Source of the DNA: Rhopalosiphum padi
Taxonomy: Eukaryota > Arthropoda > Insecta > Hemiptera > Aphididae
Assembly (NCBI RefSeq): GCF_020882245.1
Contig: NC_083598.1
Coordinates: 46,661,858-46,725,857, forward strand
Length of the DNA stretch: 64,000 nucleotides
Direction of reading: 5' to 3'
The notes under the pieces were generated by a model. That model saw only the letters and a list, made by a program, of their open reading frames with translations, did no database searches and had not been told where the DNA came from. Positions 41,986-56,068 of the stretch are shown here, in pieces. The position numbers were made by a program, and so were the translations under genes. Every line of letters begins with the position of its first letter. Within the stretch, counting starts at the first letter, position 1.

Positions 41986-44900
41986 ATAAAAATATACGAG
42001 TATTATATGAGTATTTAAATTTATTTAGTTTATCTTAAATTATCATATTTTAGATATTTTATTAATATACTATATTATTAATAATTACCAGTATACACTA
42101 TAGTATGTTGTGTTCATTTCTGTCAATATATGTTTATTGTTAGACAATTTATATTTTTAAAATCATTATTAAAATCTAGTCAAATTTAAAGGAATAATTC
42201 TCAATATTTTTTGTTTTACCTAAAATAAACAAATTAAAATTAAAATGTACTCAATACATCCACCATCTACATCATCTAAAAATAATAATAATATGTATTA
42301 TATTTAATTAGATAAATTAAAATTTTATTTTAAAGTTTAAAAATTATTGCTTTAAATAACTAATAAGCAATAGGTACAATTCGTATTTTCGTGTTATATT
42401 TAATTAGAATGAAGGTATATACTTATTACTTCAACTGAAGTTGCCTATATGTCTATTATACTTAATATATTGATTTAATTCGTGGTTTATACATTTTTCA
42501 TATTTTAACTAAAAGTGTCCGTTAAATATTTATTTTTTTGATAAATATATCGATGGTTGACTATAAATTATTATAATACGTGGAGGTATATAGTATAGGT
42601 ATAAGGTATATATTATTTATTGACAATGGCTTTGTTATGTATTAGTACTTTTGACGCATAAATTATCTTATGAATAGTAATTTATATTATTTTGCAAAAG
42701 AAGACTGAGTCAACCACACTTATCGACAAAATATTATATTAAAATATTAATTATTCAATATATAAGGGACTATAAAATATATAAATATATAGTAGCTATT
42801 CTCTCTTTGTAGTGAATAATTATTCCCAATGGATAGTTTAAATTATAATATTCATTGTTACAACTTGTTATATTAATGAATTAATTATTATAATATTTGT
42901 GGTAAAATAAGATAGAAATAATTTTTTCCTTTAAACACACAACGCAAAATTGTTCTTTTAAACATTTAAACTTAGTTGTTCAAGTTAAAGGTCAACATAA
43001 TATGTCTTTTAATTAATTAATTTGTATACATTTTTTTTTATTCCATATTGTTTTTTTATTTTAAAAAGTTTGAAAATATACTTTCTATCATTTCAGAATT
43101 TCTAATAAAAACTATTGTATTAACTATAATATACGTTAAAGCTTTGTCATTTAAAACCGATCTGTGTAAATACTGTAAATATGAGTTCTCAGTAAAGTTA
43201 ACGATAGGTTCCTGAATAATACGTGTCTACGTAGAATAGATGGTCGACTTTCAACACTCTCTGGGGCTCCACATTAAAATGTGTTGAAAATAAAAAAAGA
43301 TTTTTAAATTTTTTCTATATAAATAAACTTCACAGATTTATTCTTTGAAATATTATACTTGATCTGAATTTGTAATCGTTTCTATCCTAAACATTGTCAA
43401 TCTGTTCACGTCATTTTATCAAATATCGTAAATCTCACGTCTCAGAAAAAATGTTTTCATTTAATTTATGTTTTATATTACTTAAACCTATACGTATTTG
43501 TTCAATATTGACCAATTTTTATTATCTTCAATGTTTATTATTAAAAATAAAATGTATATTGTATTATCATTTACAAGGCCAGACAAAGTATGCATTTAAC
43601 TTAATATCATATATAAATATATATATATTATACGTGTTTCTTAATTCTTATTTTATAAAAATTTATTTAAATGTAAAATTCACAATTAATTACTAAATGT
43701 AAATTAATATACATAAAACAGTATACAATTTAATTTATAACTAATAATGTAAACTTATCTACACCGGAATCAAATATTAAATAAATAAATAATTAAAATT
43801 AGTATCTACCTTTATGTAAAATGGCAAATAGCAAATCATGACTATCAAATGATATTATATTTTATATTTTTTAATATATATTCGATGTAATTAATACATC
43901 ACTAACATTTGAATTTTAAAAATAATTTTAATATTTTTGCATCAGAATCAATACTCTTGTTGAGTTAGAAATTAATCAGTGTGATTTATTTCCACGGTAT
44001 AAGTGAAAATTGTACAGTATACATATTGTATGATTAATAAGAAAATCTAATTCCTAGTTTTCTTAGACAAAATAATCAATACATAAAAATATTTGATAAT
44101 ATAATTTCTGTGTGTTATTTTAGTTGTTATTTATTTGTTTTTTTTTTTTTTTGTATAGGATTTTACGGATTCGAAGTATTAATATTTGATTTTGTTAGTA
44201 GGATTTCTTATGAGACACACTCCTTGTCTATTTTAAATTATACTTAGAAATATATTTTAAATAATGTTTAAATCATTTTATTAATAAGAGATTTTTAAAC
44301 TTAAACAATACATCTAATTATTTTCATACATTGTTGCATATTACTCCACACCCACCCAATCTTGCTTAGCCAATACTGGTAATTGATAATTTTATTGACT
44401 AGTAATTTAATATGAAATAATTCGATCATTGAGTTTTGAAGATGATTTTAAGAATAACGAGAATTAAATCACACTTGCTAAGATCTACTCAATGTTACTC
44501 AATGTTTTTCACATGTTTTCAGTACTTTACCCTTACGCTTACAGAAACTATACAGATAAAATCGAAAAAACAATCACTAAAATGTACTACCTAAAATTTC
44601 CGGTCTATAAAAGGTGCTACAATGCTACATGCATATAAACAACTTTTAGAGTTATTTTACTTGTATTCTCTAAAAAGTGTCACAAAAAAAATCATTGTAA
44701 AACTAATAAAATCGTCACTGGAATCTAAAAAATAGAGAGTTAAACCAGTACGATGGATCCTTAAATTAAAATATAACAATTGTTACAACCAAATATTTAC
44801 GTACGTGTTGCGTGTAGTTGTATATTATTGTATTATCTAAACCTTTTATTAAATAATTAACATGTTTCAAACATTGAGTGTGTGTTCGCACTTTGACTAG

Positions 44901-47332
44901 TTTCAAAACAAAATATGCATATCACAAATTAACGGCACATATATAGATATTAGGTAGGTACTGTACTTAAGCCTTTGTTTAGCGGTAGGTACACTGACGA
45001 AGTACCTACTTTCGTTATTTTAGTTAAATAAACAAGAACTTAATTTATACTAAACTGTTTAGACGAGATGTAACTCAGTTATTGAGTATATTTTACTAGT
45101 CCAATGGAACACAATTTATCCCATAATATATTATTGACAAATGCAAGCTAAAAATTAATAAAAGCAAACTGATTAATATAATTAAATAATTGACTAACAC
45201 TACACATCATAATATTGGTCGTATTGTTATAAATACAAGTCATTAAATTTAGACAAAACATTTATTTTTCCGTAAATAAAATGTTATATTATTGTTCTTT
45301 TTTTAAAGCAGTCACAGAATTTCTAAATATTTAAAAATTATTTTTAAACGTGATTTTAGGATTAGTTAATACAAGAGTGGTCCATATTAATCTCGAATGG
45401 AAGGCAATTATCGCACCTCGAAAATATTCTGCTTGAAGTTAATTTTTTTTTGTGTATAATATTATATAATTCACAATACTTTTTTTTATTGTGCTCTAGA
45501 TAAATACATATTTATATATTTAATAATACAAATACAAAATGTCTTTAATTATTTACGTTAGAAGTACGTTTAAGTAGGTCAAGTTTATCACAAAAAGCAA
45601 ATTTAAGTTATAATATACAATTATTTTTTCATATTATATTACATCAATAACTTATTATTTGATAATTCAATATTGAGATTCAAGTCAAATAATAAAGATA
45701 AAACATTTTTTATAAAATTAGTAGATCGAATTAAAGTCTAAAGATGCAGTTTTTATTAATGCAAATTTTCATTCAATTAGATGTATATTAAATATTATTA
45801 ACATACTATCATAAATCACAAGTAATAGTTAATCAGTTATAAATATTTGACTGCAAGAAAACCTTAAAAATCAACTATTGTTTTTTAAAATATACTTTAC
45901 GTCTAATCACTTTCTTTAAGTGATACTATTAAATTACTTCATAACCGCATTTTGAATAGTAATAACGAATTGAAATAATAATATTTAGGTATAAAATAAA
46001 CAGTAAATTAAGATTGTCGTGAAAATGTTGTCATTAATTGAACATGTACCTACGACATAACTTTTATAGGCAAGTCGCAAGTTTAACAATTTTGTGCTGA
46101 TAGAATTATAATTGATGACTTATAAATCTAGATTCAAAATTTATTATTTAAAATAAATATTTTATCCTAGATTTAAATATTATTAAAAAATACAAAATAA
46201 ATGTTTATTTTTTCAACACCTACTTCCTTATATTACAATTCTCATTCTATTTTTCTTAAATTTAAATAATATGCATATACTGAATAGCCAATAATAAATT
46301 TATTGTATTAAATTTGTCGTCTTTTCAAACACTTATTTTATAATCAAAGAATGATTTCAAAATTTTATATTATTTGACTGTTTTTTGTTTTACTTATAGT
46401 CATAGACCTTTTTATATTTTATATATAAATATATACTCGTAATAAGCCTTATGATATCGAGGGTTATAACAACATTTGTTTCAAGAATTTAATTTACATA
46501 ACAACAAATAACAATATTAGACAAAAAAACATACTTTATAAAATTATTTAACAAAAAAAAACTTGTAAACATGGACTTGCGAAAACTCCGTAAAAATAAC
46601 GAAAATAATAACAGACACATTTTAAATGGTAGTTTGGCGGGAATGAAATGGCAAGATTTTTTTACGATTAGAATAATTTATTTTTAATATTTGTTTTTAT
46701 TATTATTTTTATAATCTCGGTAAAATCTAATGATACGTTGTTTTTTATGGTTATTAACTTGAAATGTGTTTTTGAATTTAAATATAACACCACAATACCA
46801 TTAAAATCAATAATTATGTTACATATTATTCATTACACCATATTATGTAAACAGTTAGCGGAAATTATCAACTAATATTTATTCGAATTACAATAATTCC
46901 AAAAGGTATATTTGTATTTTCATAATCATCTATATAAGTCATAATATCCGCGTTATATAAGTGGCGTATATAGTTTATACAGTAATAATCATAAACATTA
47001 TACATTAAGTACCGAAAAAAAAAATATATATTATATATTAAAAATATTGTATGCAATGTTAATAACAAGTTTAATTGAACAAAATCGCAACCAAATTGGC
47101 TTTTTAAAACGCGTAGGTTGAAATCTGAGAAACGGGCAACGTCACACGCACATGTTATAAATTGGATAAGGGGTAAAAATGGTAAAATAGCGTTACGGCT
47201 ATCGTGTAGTATTTATTTATTTATTTTATCTTAAAGACAATGTCCAGATTCCGTGGGCCTTTCCCGTACGTAAATCCACCAATACGTATAAGGCAATATT
47301 ATATTATTTTATGTTACAAGTGTTACAATAGT
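41986..47332. other. A+T-rich intergenic sequence
   Basis: The 100-codon frame 43,394-43,696 is rich in Ile/Leu/Phe/Tyr, starts from a non-ATG codon and has no family resemblance. A 38-codon ATG frame sits at 46,571-46,687. A poly-T tract lies at about 44,142-44,153. No RNA gene or mobile element is recognised. Confidence 0.55.
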
Positions 47333-47340
47333 ATTATAAC

Positions 47341-47914
47341 TAGGGCAGAGGATTTGTAGCATTTGCATATTTGTTTTGCACAGTCGCAAAAATAGCAGAG
47401 TACGAAATAAATACGTTTCATGCTTTCATAGAGCTAGTTTTGAAATTTAATTTTGCATATAAATGCATATTTTGATACTTTTTAATTTTTAAGGTATATT
47501 TTATACTTTTATACGCTATTTTATACTTTTTGAGACATATTTAACTTAATTGAAACTTAATGTAATTTTTAAGGTAAAAGTAGTATTAGTATTAATTAAA
47601 TATTTATTGGCTAAAATGGTTTTTACTAAAATATGAAAATTTTTTTTTTTAGTGTCAGGAGAAGATATATAAAATTTAAAAAAGTAAAGCAATAAGAATA
47701 AAAGTTACAGTTTAATTACAATTTGACAATATAGTATATTGTAATTGAAATAAAGTGTATTAAAATTGTTTTGACTTATTTTAAAGCCTATTTATTTTAT
47801 TAATATTTTTAAATTAAACTGTAAAAAAATAATTTTAGTGCATATTATAGGATTTTTAAGCGCATAAGTGCTTACATATTTAGTGTTTTTTAGAGCTTCA
47901 AGTCCTCTGCCCTA
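47341..47914. mobile_element. Complete hAT-type MITE with perfect 8-bp target duplication
   Basis: The element starts TAGGGCAGAGGATTTGTAGC and ends GCTTCAAGTCCTCTGCCCTA, an imperfect inverted repeat of about 20 bases. It is flanked on both sides by ATTATAAC (47,333-47,340 and 47,915-47,922). An 8-bp duplication with TAGGG/CAG-type ends indicates the hAT superfamily. The 574-base body has TTTGCATAT-type repeats and no transposase frame, so it depends on an enzyme supplied elsewhere. Confidence 0.9.
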
Positions 47915-47989
47915 ATTATAACCAAGGAGTGTTTTTGGATGTCAAACGACTTTTATTATCCAAATTTATATGTTAAAAAATAATTTATT

Positions 47990-48400
47990 TGTTTTTTTTT
48001 TGTATAATATATATTAAGTAGGTATGAATAATTTAAAATGACCCCCCCCCCATTAGTTGACCAAATGAAATCCTGATAATATCGTAATAGATTTGTTCCA
48101 ATGGTTATTTTTACATGTTATAGAATGTCGAACTATAGCAAATATATAATTATAACGTCAAAACGTGACGTGTTACATGGTTAATGTTTATAAAAAGATT
48201 TTTATAATAATCCAATAACTTCAACGTTAAAATAAAATAGATTTCATAATAATTGAGTGTTACCAATCATAATATTATTTGTTGTAAAAGTGTAAAATTT
48301 AATATGCGCAAATCGTAGACGATTTTTGAAATTGACTCGCGAATCGTGAGTACCTACTACTAAATCAATAATTTTATTTTACATTTATTTCAAGAGACTT
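47990..48400. other. Intergenic sequence with a poly-C tract
   Basis: A run of about ten C at 48,042-48,051 follows a poly-T run near 47,993. No gene is recognised. Confidence 0.6.
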
Positions 48401-49650
48401 TATGCTTGGAAATACGCTGATTTTCTCAATTTTTAAACAACAATAACATCGATACGAATGTGGCCATTTAATACAGTAGGTATAGCGTTATACGAAGATT
48501 GCAAACATTTGCGTCGGATAAAACGTTATTGACCCGACAAACACGACGATACACGTAATTGTAATGTAAAGATAGTAAAGTTTATTGTACTCCGCGCATG
48601 CATGGCAATTCCCGTTAGAATAATGATTTCGGATGCAAATGTATAATATGGTAGACTTTACCGGTTCAATTGTGCGAGGAGTTAAATACGTATGGTAAAC
48701 ACGCTGTTTTCGGATTTATTCAGATGTGTTTTTTTTCCTGTTAAAAACCACGTGTAACATACAATAATATAGTACTTATGTATACCTATATGATAAAAAT
48801 AAAATAATTCTCCTGTTTTTTTTTTTTTTTTTGAAAAATCGCGGTCCCGACACCGCATGATATCTGAATAATGCCGGCGGCCAACCCCTTCGTGGTGCAT
48901 GCGTACACCACGTACGTCATACAATATTATACGTAGTGATATACATTTTGTTGTGTAAAATGCCGCCGATCGAGTAAAAACATTAATTCTGTCCTTTCAT
49001 CGAGCGACAATCGCCATCCGTATATCGGCCGACAACCTTTTTTTTTTGTATAATATTATTTTCCTTTTCGATATCCTACAAAACCACGGTGTGTGCGTGT
49101 GGCGTTGACAGACACCACAATCATTTTTGAACGGTGTGTATCAGTACCGTTCGTCTTTCTTTCCATTAGGTATATTATTATATTGTTCCACGACGTGTGC
49201 ACATTATTTTTCCACCCAACACTCGGGTTCAAATTCATATGTTACGGTACCCACGCGTGATTATTAAAAAAAAAAATATATATATTTATAGATACATTTT
49301 TTCTCGTATGCAAAATACTCACCGTCACATCACTCTCTCGTGCAACTTGTATTGTTGATAAATATTACGTGTTGTATGATACACAATACCTATTCTTCGT
49401 GAAACATATCACATTCATATCGCGCTACAGATGTTTGTGAAAATATATTATTATGCTTAGTTGTCCGAATCAGACGAACAACCTTTCTAAATCTATTGTA
49501 ATAGTAATATAGTGATTGGACTCTTGATTCGCGGATTATTGTAACGATTAAATATAAATAATTCGAAATAAATGAAATTGGTCGTAAACATTCACCGCCA
49601 TACACCGCCATTTGAAAAAATAACAAGATGTGATGTTTTATTGTGATTTA
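48400..49650 (-). promoter_or_regulatory. CpG-richer block with a minus-strand splice donor
   Basis: This block is clearly less A+T-rich than either flank and contains many CG dinucleotides. On the minus strand a strong donor, GTGAGTATT, begins at 49,322 after ...GTGATGTGACG. That fits a 5' non-coding exon lying somewhere between about 49,323 and 49,640, transcribed leftward. Frames across it (48,682-48,924; 49,056-49,238; 49,390-49,626) do not look coding. No downstream exon of such a gene was identified, and the block may simply be an enhancer. Confidence 0.3.
48813..48950 (-). repeat. Possible retroposed fragment ending in poly-A (minus strand)
   Basis: On the minus strand a G+C-rich body (GCATGCACCACGAAGGGG...GGGACCGCGA) ends in about 18 A (the poly-T at about 48,815-48,832 on +). 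The layout resembles a short retroposon, but I see no box A/B promoter and no target duplication. Confidence 0.2.
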
Positions 49651-52600
49651 ATCCGAGTATTATAATATTATATCAGCTTGACAAACATAATATATGAGTA
49701 TGAGACGCGATTTGATGGTTTATGCAAATATGTCTCCAAAGTTTATCTCAGGCACAATAACAAACTATTCATTCAAGATTAATAATGTTGATACTTGTGG
49801 ACGGTGTTATTTCAACGGGATATGTTAATGAAATTGAAGCGACATTCACAACAAATTATACTGAATGAAACAATGAAATTAATATAAATATTATTCAAAA
49901 TGTAAATAGTTATTTTTACAACATTATTAAATATTTTATTAGTTCAAGTCTTTTTAGTGTTTACTGTATATGACTAAAAATTGTTAAAAACACATTGAAT
50001 AATTTAACAATTTTTTTTAAAATTTTTGCATGTGGAATATTATACTGAAATTAGGATATAATATATAGGCTTGTATTCATATTTTAATGTTATAATGTTA
50101 CATTATATATTATACATATTTATCTCAGATACATGTATCATACTATCATCTTACATTTATTATGTATCAACACGAAATATCCCCCCTCCACAGTATGGAT
50201 ATAACAGTTTTCGATTCTTCAGCATACTACGCATATTTATAAGTGTAGGTACTAGTGAAATAGTCTTGTTTTATTGGTTGTTTCGTGTGTTGCTATCAAG
50301 TTACTGGTGAAGAAAAATGTAATTATATTAAACATTAAACTACTAAAACACCCAACGAATTGTATTGTCTAGAAAGGTTATCGTAAGAAGGTATATCTAT
50401 GTATATTAATGTACATATAGTATTGATTAAAATAATACATTAATATATGTATTATTAAACTGATTTTGTGCTGATTTGACATTAGAGTATTAGATATTTA
50501 TTATTTTATTAAATATTTTACGCACAGTATAGTATATACTATATACATTATTATATATATAGACACATAGTAATATACATAGAACATAATATATGTAAAT
50601 ATTAATATAAAGTACAACATAATATAAAATTGCAATAGGCTCTTAGTAAAATTATAGTTTTTTTTTTTTTTGCCCATATACAGTTGACATGCAATCAATG
50701 CACTGAAAATACAGCCTACATTTCTAATAATACTTTTTTATGTAAATTAATTTTGCTGTTAGTAATTGATTCTATAAATAATAGGTACGTTAAATTTAAA
50801 ATATAATTTTGTGTAGTTAATGATAATATAGGTGACGGCAAAAAGTTTCTAGTTTCAATATATTATATATTTTTAATCACCATAATATAATAAAAATCAC
50901 TTGAGGAAAAATCAAAATGAGTATCAAATTTCTTCATAATTTTATAAGGCGCATGATAAAATAATGTGGCGTTTCAACTTTTTTTTTAATTTTAATAAAA
51001 AAAAAAGTTATGATAAAACTTGTAAATAGTTTATTTGTATACATTTTCAAAATTTGTGGCTAAGAATAAAAACGTTTAAAGAAAAAAAAGAAGACAATTT
51101 AAAATTTCGACAAATTACTGGAAAAGAACCAAAATATTTTGAATATTTTACAATGTCAAGAAAATTACAATGTAAATATTTGGTGAAAATTTCAAGTACA
51201 CTAAAGTTATTTGTTTTCGAATAACAACAAAATAGTTAAATCTATTTTGTTAAAAATTAGTGTAAATAAATATACCCATTTTCATCAATATTTGAAAGGT
51301 TCAATTGATTGAATAAAAATGTACTAAGGTGTGCCTACTGTATTACATTATACAAGAGTATAGTAATAAAACTGTAGAGACTAACACGGTTAAATTATAA
51401 GTATGTTTATAAAAATTGGATTTAAAATCTTTGTATACAAAAACGATTATAAAAGTACGTGATCGTCAGTTATATGTGAAGCTTAGAATATGTCTACATT
51501 TTAATAGGATATTTTCAGAGGCTCTGAGAGCATTGTCCACTAAAAATGTTTTAGCAAATACCTACCTATATAAAGTTTTTGTTTTAAACATAATACGTAA
51601 TACGTTTTAGAAAATAAAAACGAATAATTTATTATGTTTTTATTTTTTGTAAAACCTTGATTAGTTTGATTAGGTAATAACAATTAGACATACCTTATAA
51701 AATATTTAGGTAAGCTATAAATACAAAAAATTAATACAGTTATAATTTTTATAGACAAAACACATAATACTTATCTTTTATAAAAAAAAAAATATCTTTA
51801 CACCAAGTTACGTTTTTTAAAAACTATAATAGGATTAATAAAAGCAATTTATATAGAAATTTGAAAAAAAATGTTAATTGCTGTAAAGGGAAGAAATTAT
51901 TCATAACTTTACTCTCATAATAATAATATGTTTCATATTAATTATACATTTCTATCCGTGTTTAAAATTTTAAATATAAGTGTTTAACAATATATAAAAC
52001 TATTTATTCGTTAAGTCAGAAGAAATATAAATTATACCGTATATACCTATTTACTAAAATAATCCACGAAATCCATCACATGATTATGTTTGTACCAACG
52101 GTATTTTATTAATTTAAAATGAAAAATTATAATTTCAGCCATTAATACAACTCTTATTATTTTGACAAAATTTTTGTTTACGTAAAGTGTTTAAGTAATT
52201 GTTCAGTGATCATGAAATAATTAGTTACATTTTTCTAGATTAATAAAATATAATTAATTAATATAAAATTTATATTTTTAAATGTTATTGAATTTATGGA
52301 ATTTAATAAAAAATGTACATCGTTGTTTGCACGCGCAGCTATATAAATATTTATATAAAGATATTTATTTAGGTAAATAATATGTTCTGTGTACACGTCA
52401 GCAACAACTTTACAAAATGCAATAAAACTTTTCAATATTGGTGCTTATAATGATGCATCAATTTTCGCAACGGATATTTTTTTTTTTTTAAATATTTGTG
52501 AGTGATATAAATGAGTTTTCTTTTTTTTCTAGGAACCTATTTTAAATGTCAACAAACTATACGAAAGAAAGTTAAAATGAATGCCTGACACATTCTTAAA

Positions 52601-54900
52601 ATTGTCTATACAATCTTAGAGCATTTGAATACTTTATTGTAGTGTGAATAGTTTCCATACTATGCTATATGTAGGTACATCAAAACAAAAATTTCAAGCT
52701 GTTATTTGATATTTTGAGTTCTGGAACACGCTTTGAAATTCCTACAATTCTATTACGTGAAAACTATGTATACGAAAGTACGGAATACTAGGGTTTGTCT
52801 TATGTTTATCGTTCGTATGCGGTTTTCCATCAAAATACGATACAATAAATTTATGTATATAATATACCTATAGGATATAGCTAGATTAGATACTTAACAC
52901 GACGTTTTTTAATTGTTTTTTAATGAGTTATGACTATAAAAATATCACTAGATTGTCTACATTATTCAATTACATAATGGAAATGTATTTATCGTTCATC
53001 GAGCACTGTTTTCATATATTTGTGTAATAACTATTTTTATTTTTGTCTTTTTTAGATAAAATTATATTTTCTAGATTTTTTCAAAATCAACAACTTACTC
53101 TCTCTGGTCTAAAATCAACCATAGAAATTAAACGTATTATCAATGATTCGACGTTTCTCTTTATTTTGTATCGTTAATAATAAGCTTTCGATTATTTTCA
53201 CTAGTTATAGGCAGGAAGTAAAACAATACGATTAATCACCGTATTTACTGTCAAAGTTAGTTTAAGATGTGGTTTGATTACTTATACTACTCAATTCTCA
53301 GTAAATTTTAAAAATAGGTTGATAAATGAAAAAAAAATCAAATATAACTATTAACCCGGTCTGTGACATTTAATCAATAAATTAAAAATTCTGAGTAATA
53401 TTAGCTTATTAAAAATAAAAAATTATCAAAAGATTCATATCGTTCCAATGAATGTATTGATTTAACAATTATTACGAGTATATATCTGTATATTTATTCA
53501 TTTTTGTGTCTACCATAAGATTTTTGAGCATGATTACATTTTCAGCTTAGTGGATTGTTTTTCGATTACCAAATTGGAACTTTTGTTTCTGCTCTTTTGG
53601 ATTAGTTAAAAAAAGATTCCAGTACTTTTTAAAATAATTGAGAACAACTATCAAAAAGCATCGGAAAATGGGAATATTTACACAACACTAGCTTGTGAAA
53701 AAACCAAATTTGTATTAAGTAATCAAAAAAGAATCTGCATAGGAATTTTAAATTTTCGACAAGAATTTATATTTCATTTTTTTACATGCTTTGATTAATT
53801 TTCAAAATATTACAGCCAATTTTTTTAAATATTTATATATATGCAATTATGAGAATTATTTTTACTGTTTTAACTATTTATGATGATAAGGTCTGTATTT
53901 ATAAGTTCAAAAACTTGTTATGATGAATGGTTTCTCATAAGTTCTTCATACAACGGTTAAGAATTCTCAAAAGTATGTTAGTAAGTATAGAATTTTTTTT
54001 TTTTAGTAAATTAAAATTAAATCAAAATCCACGAAAAGCAAAAATGTCTAACATTATTTTGTAACTAAATACGAATAAAATTTTTATCTTTAATACATAT
54101 GAAACTTTTTATTTTTAAAAAAGTGTTTAATGCATTATACTAAACATTTTTTTCGATCAAAAAGCATGAAAATGTTAAATGTTTCATATAAGTTATTCCT
54201 GTATAATTCTAAAATCAATGAAAATACTTGTGCGTAATTTTTTAATAAGAATTTTAAGTTCAAATTTAGTAAGCAATATTTTCATTTACAATTTTTATAC
54301 AATTTTTAATTTTATACTTAAAGTTTAACGGTTCATAATTCAAGATTTTACATAAATAAATAATATACTTATATAGTATGTATTGATTTTTTGGAAACAA
54401 TTAGTTTCATCATATAATCAATATAATACCCATATTAATAAAAGGCAATATTTTTTATGTGTGTAATCAATAACAACATATTAGCATAAGTACCTATATT
54501 GCACTCATAGTTCTGAAATTTGGTACACAGATAATCCTATACTCGAAATACCTCTAAACCAGTTTTTAAATTTTGTATTTTAAAAAGGGACTAATATAAG
54601 GTTTTGTTAGCTCACGAAAAAATATTTTTTTTTCTATTATATAATTACCTTACAAAAAATAAAATAGTTATTGTAATTGGATATAATTTTAGACCTATAT
54701 TTTATAATTGGTTAAAACCATTAAAATAACTATTACTGTAGTGTTAAAAGTTTGTTCAATTTACATTCAATGGAGTTTAAAAAGGAGTAAGTCCAGCATT
54801 TAATTAATATATTGTCACGGGAAACACTTTACTAGATCAGTTAGTAATGTTATAATAATATGTATTTTATCATAATTTTTCAAACTTTACTACGTGAACG
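49651..54900. other. A+T-rich intergenic sequence with probable old repeats
   Basis: About 50,825-51,240 (AGGTGACGGCAAAAAG ... GAAAATTTCAAGTACACTA) and about 53,520-54,280 (ATCAAAATCCACGAAAAGCA, ATGGTTTCTCATAAGTTCTT) read like widespread aphid repeats; this is recollection, not a search. Frames at 50,071-50,310 and 51,416-51,610 are not supported as coding. Confidence 0.4.
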
Positions 54901-55894
54901 AAGAACTGATTTTAAATAAATTTATTGACAAAGAAAATAAATATAGTAACGTAATTTTTGTGAACACAAACTAAATGCGTACATTATTTCAATTTAAATA
55001 TCTAATTTAATATTGTCAATACCTTATAGGTGGAAATGACAATATTATACTAATGCGTTAGTAAATCCTTTATTGCCTGTTTATTACTATATCGATAATT
55101 AAGTCTATTTAAGTATGAGTCATTGTCCATTAGTCTGTTTTAGTGAATAAGAGAGAGTAGGCAGAGTATATTTATCACAATCTGTCTTTAAAGAATATTT
55201 GTAATGTGCATGGGAATTAAAACGATTAGATATAAGAACACGAAAAAAAAAATAACAGGCCATTTCCTGATAAGAATGTCTAAATTAAGGTTGTGGGAGT
55301 TAACACAAAGGTCGGACGTGTTTATTTATTATTAATACGGATCATAGTAAAGGTAAACGAATCATTCACTCTGGTCGTGCGGTTGTTGGTGGTCGTCGTC
55401 TCGACTAGTGCGCGTTTTTCGAAAACCGCATTAATAATAATATCGTTGTTCGTTCTAAGTGTATACGCCGTTATTGTATTTATTTATTTTACCTGTACGA
55501 GTACATCATGAGATCGTTGGTCATCGTAGCGGACTACATGTCCTCTTACGGTGTAACAATCGTGTTACTAGTGTTGGAAATTAAATAACGTCGTCCGGGG
55601 TTTCGTGAAAAACTGGGCGTCAGAGAAAACAATTATTCACAAACAAACAAAAAACAAAAAAAAAAAATTAAAAATAACACTCATCATATACACGCAATTA
55701 AATACAATTCATCGCAGAATCCGTGGAGAAAATAGATCGACGGTCGACGGAAACTCTCGAAATTGTAATTTTTACTCGATGCAGCTCGCGAACAGCATTA
55801 TATTGACATCGCAGCTGCAGCTCTATAATGATTTTATAATAATTTATGATGCGTTTCGCACTAAGACAAATGTTCTGCTTTGTTTGTTTTGCAG
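54901..55894 (+). promoter_or_regulatory. Upstream / 5' leader region of Dh44
   Basis: Composition becomes G+C-richer from about 55,290. A GAGAGAGTAGG stretch lies near 55,151. A strong acceptor (T-rich tract ending TTTTGCAG, AG at 55,893-55,894) stands 42 bases before the Dh44 ATG, so at least one 5' non-coding exon lies upstream. Donor candidates are AAAG|GTAAAC at 55,353 and, far away, ATAG|GTAGGT at 22,019. No clear TATA box is seen here. The frames 55,293-55,511, 55,605-55,940 and their reverse are not supported. Confidence 0.45.
55508..55588 (+). other. Small ATG open frame in the Dh44 leader region
   Basis: A 26-codon frame starting MRSLVIVADYMSSYG and ending in LVLEIK, with a hydrophobic, signal-like look. 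If this segment is kept in the mRNA it would be an upstream open frame able to damp Dh44 translation; if it is intron, it is meaningless. No evidence decides. Confidence 0.15.
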
Positions 55895-55936
55895 AAACCA
55901 TCGTAACCGCTACAGCCGAAAATCCGTGAATACACA

Positions 55937-56068
55937 ATGAGGATTTTGACGATCGCCTGGATTTTGGTGGCGGTCACGTGGTGCTGCGACAGTGCCGTTA
56001 TCTACGAACCGGTGGTTCAAAACACCCGTTACTACGAGCCCAGAATTCAGGACTTGGAGCTTCTCGAC
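55937..56068 (+). CDS. Dh44: Dh44 coding exon 1: signal peptide and propeptide of CRF-like diuretic hormone
   Basis: This exon codes 44 residues. M1 is followed by a hydrophobic core (ILTIAWILVAVTW) and CCDSA, giving a probable signal cleavage after A20. A Tyr/Arg-rich spacer follows (VIYEPVVQNTRYYEPRIQD, then LELLD). The exon begins at an acceptor (55,894), with the ATG 42 bases in, and ends at a GTAAGT donor at 56,069 in phase 0. The hormone exon at 61,396 also opens in phase 0, so direct joining makes one 130-residue precursor, a usual size for this family. The assignment of this exon to Dh44 rests on strand, phase, signal peptide and the absence of any competing exon in between; an extra small exon in the intron cannot be excluded. 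Confidence 0.85.

Noticed and set aside
43394..43696. 100-codon + strand open frame
   Set aside because: It begins at a non-ATG codon and is Ile/Leu/Phe/Tyr-heavy. With stop codons near 9% of codons at this A+T content, about one open run of this length is expected by chance in the window.
46571..46687. 38-codon ATG frame (MDLRKLRKNNENNNRH...)
   Set aside because: Balanced start but no family, no splice or conservation evidence; short enough for chance.
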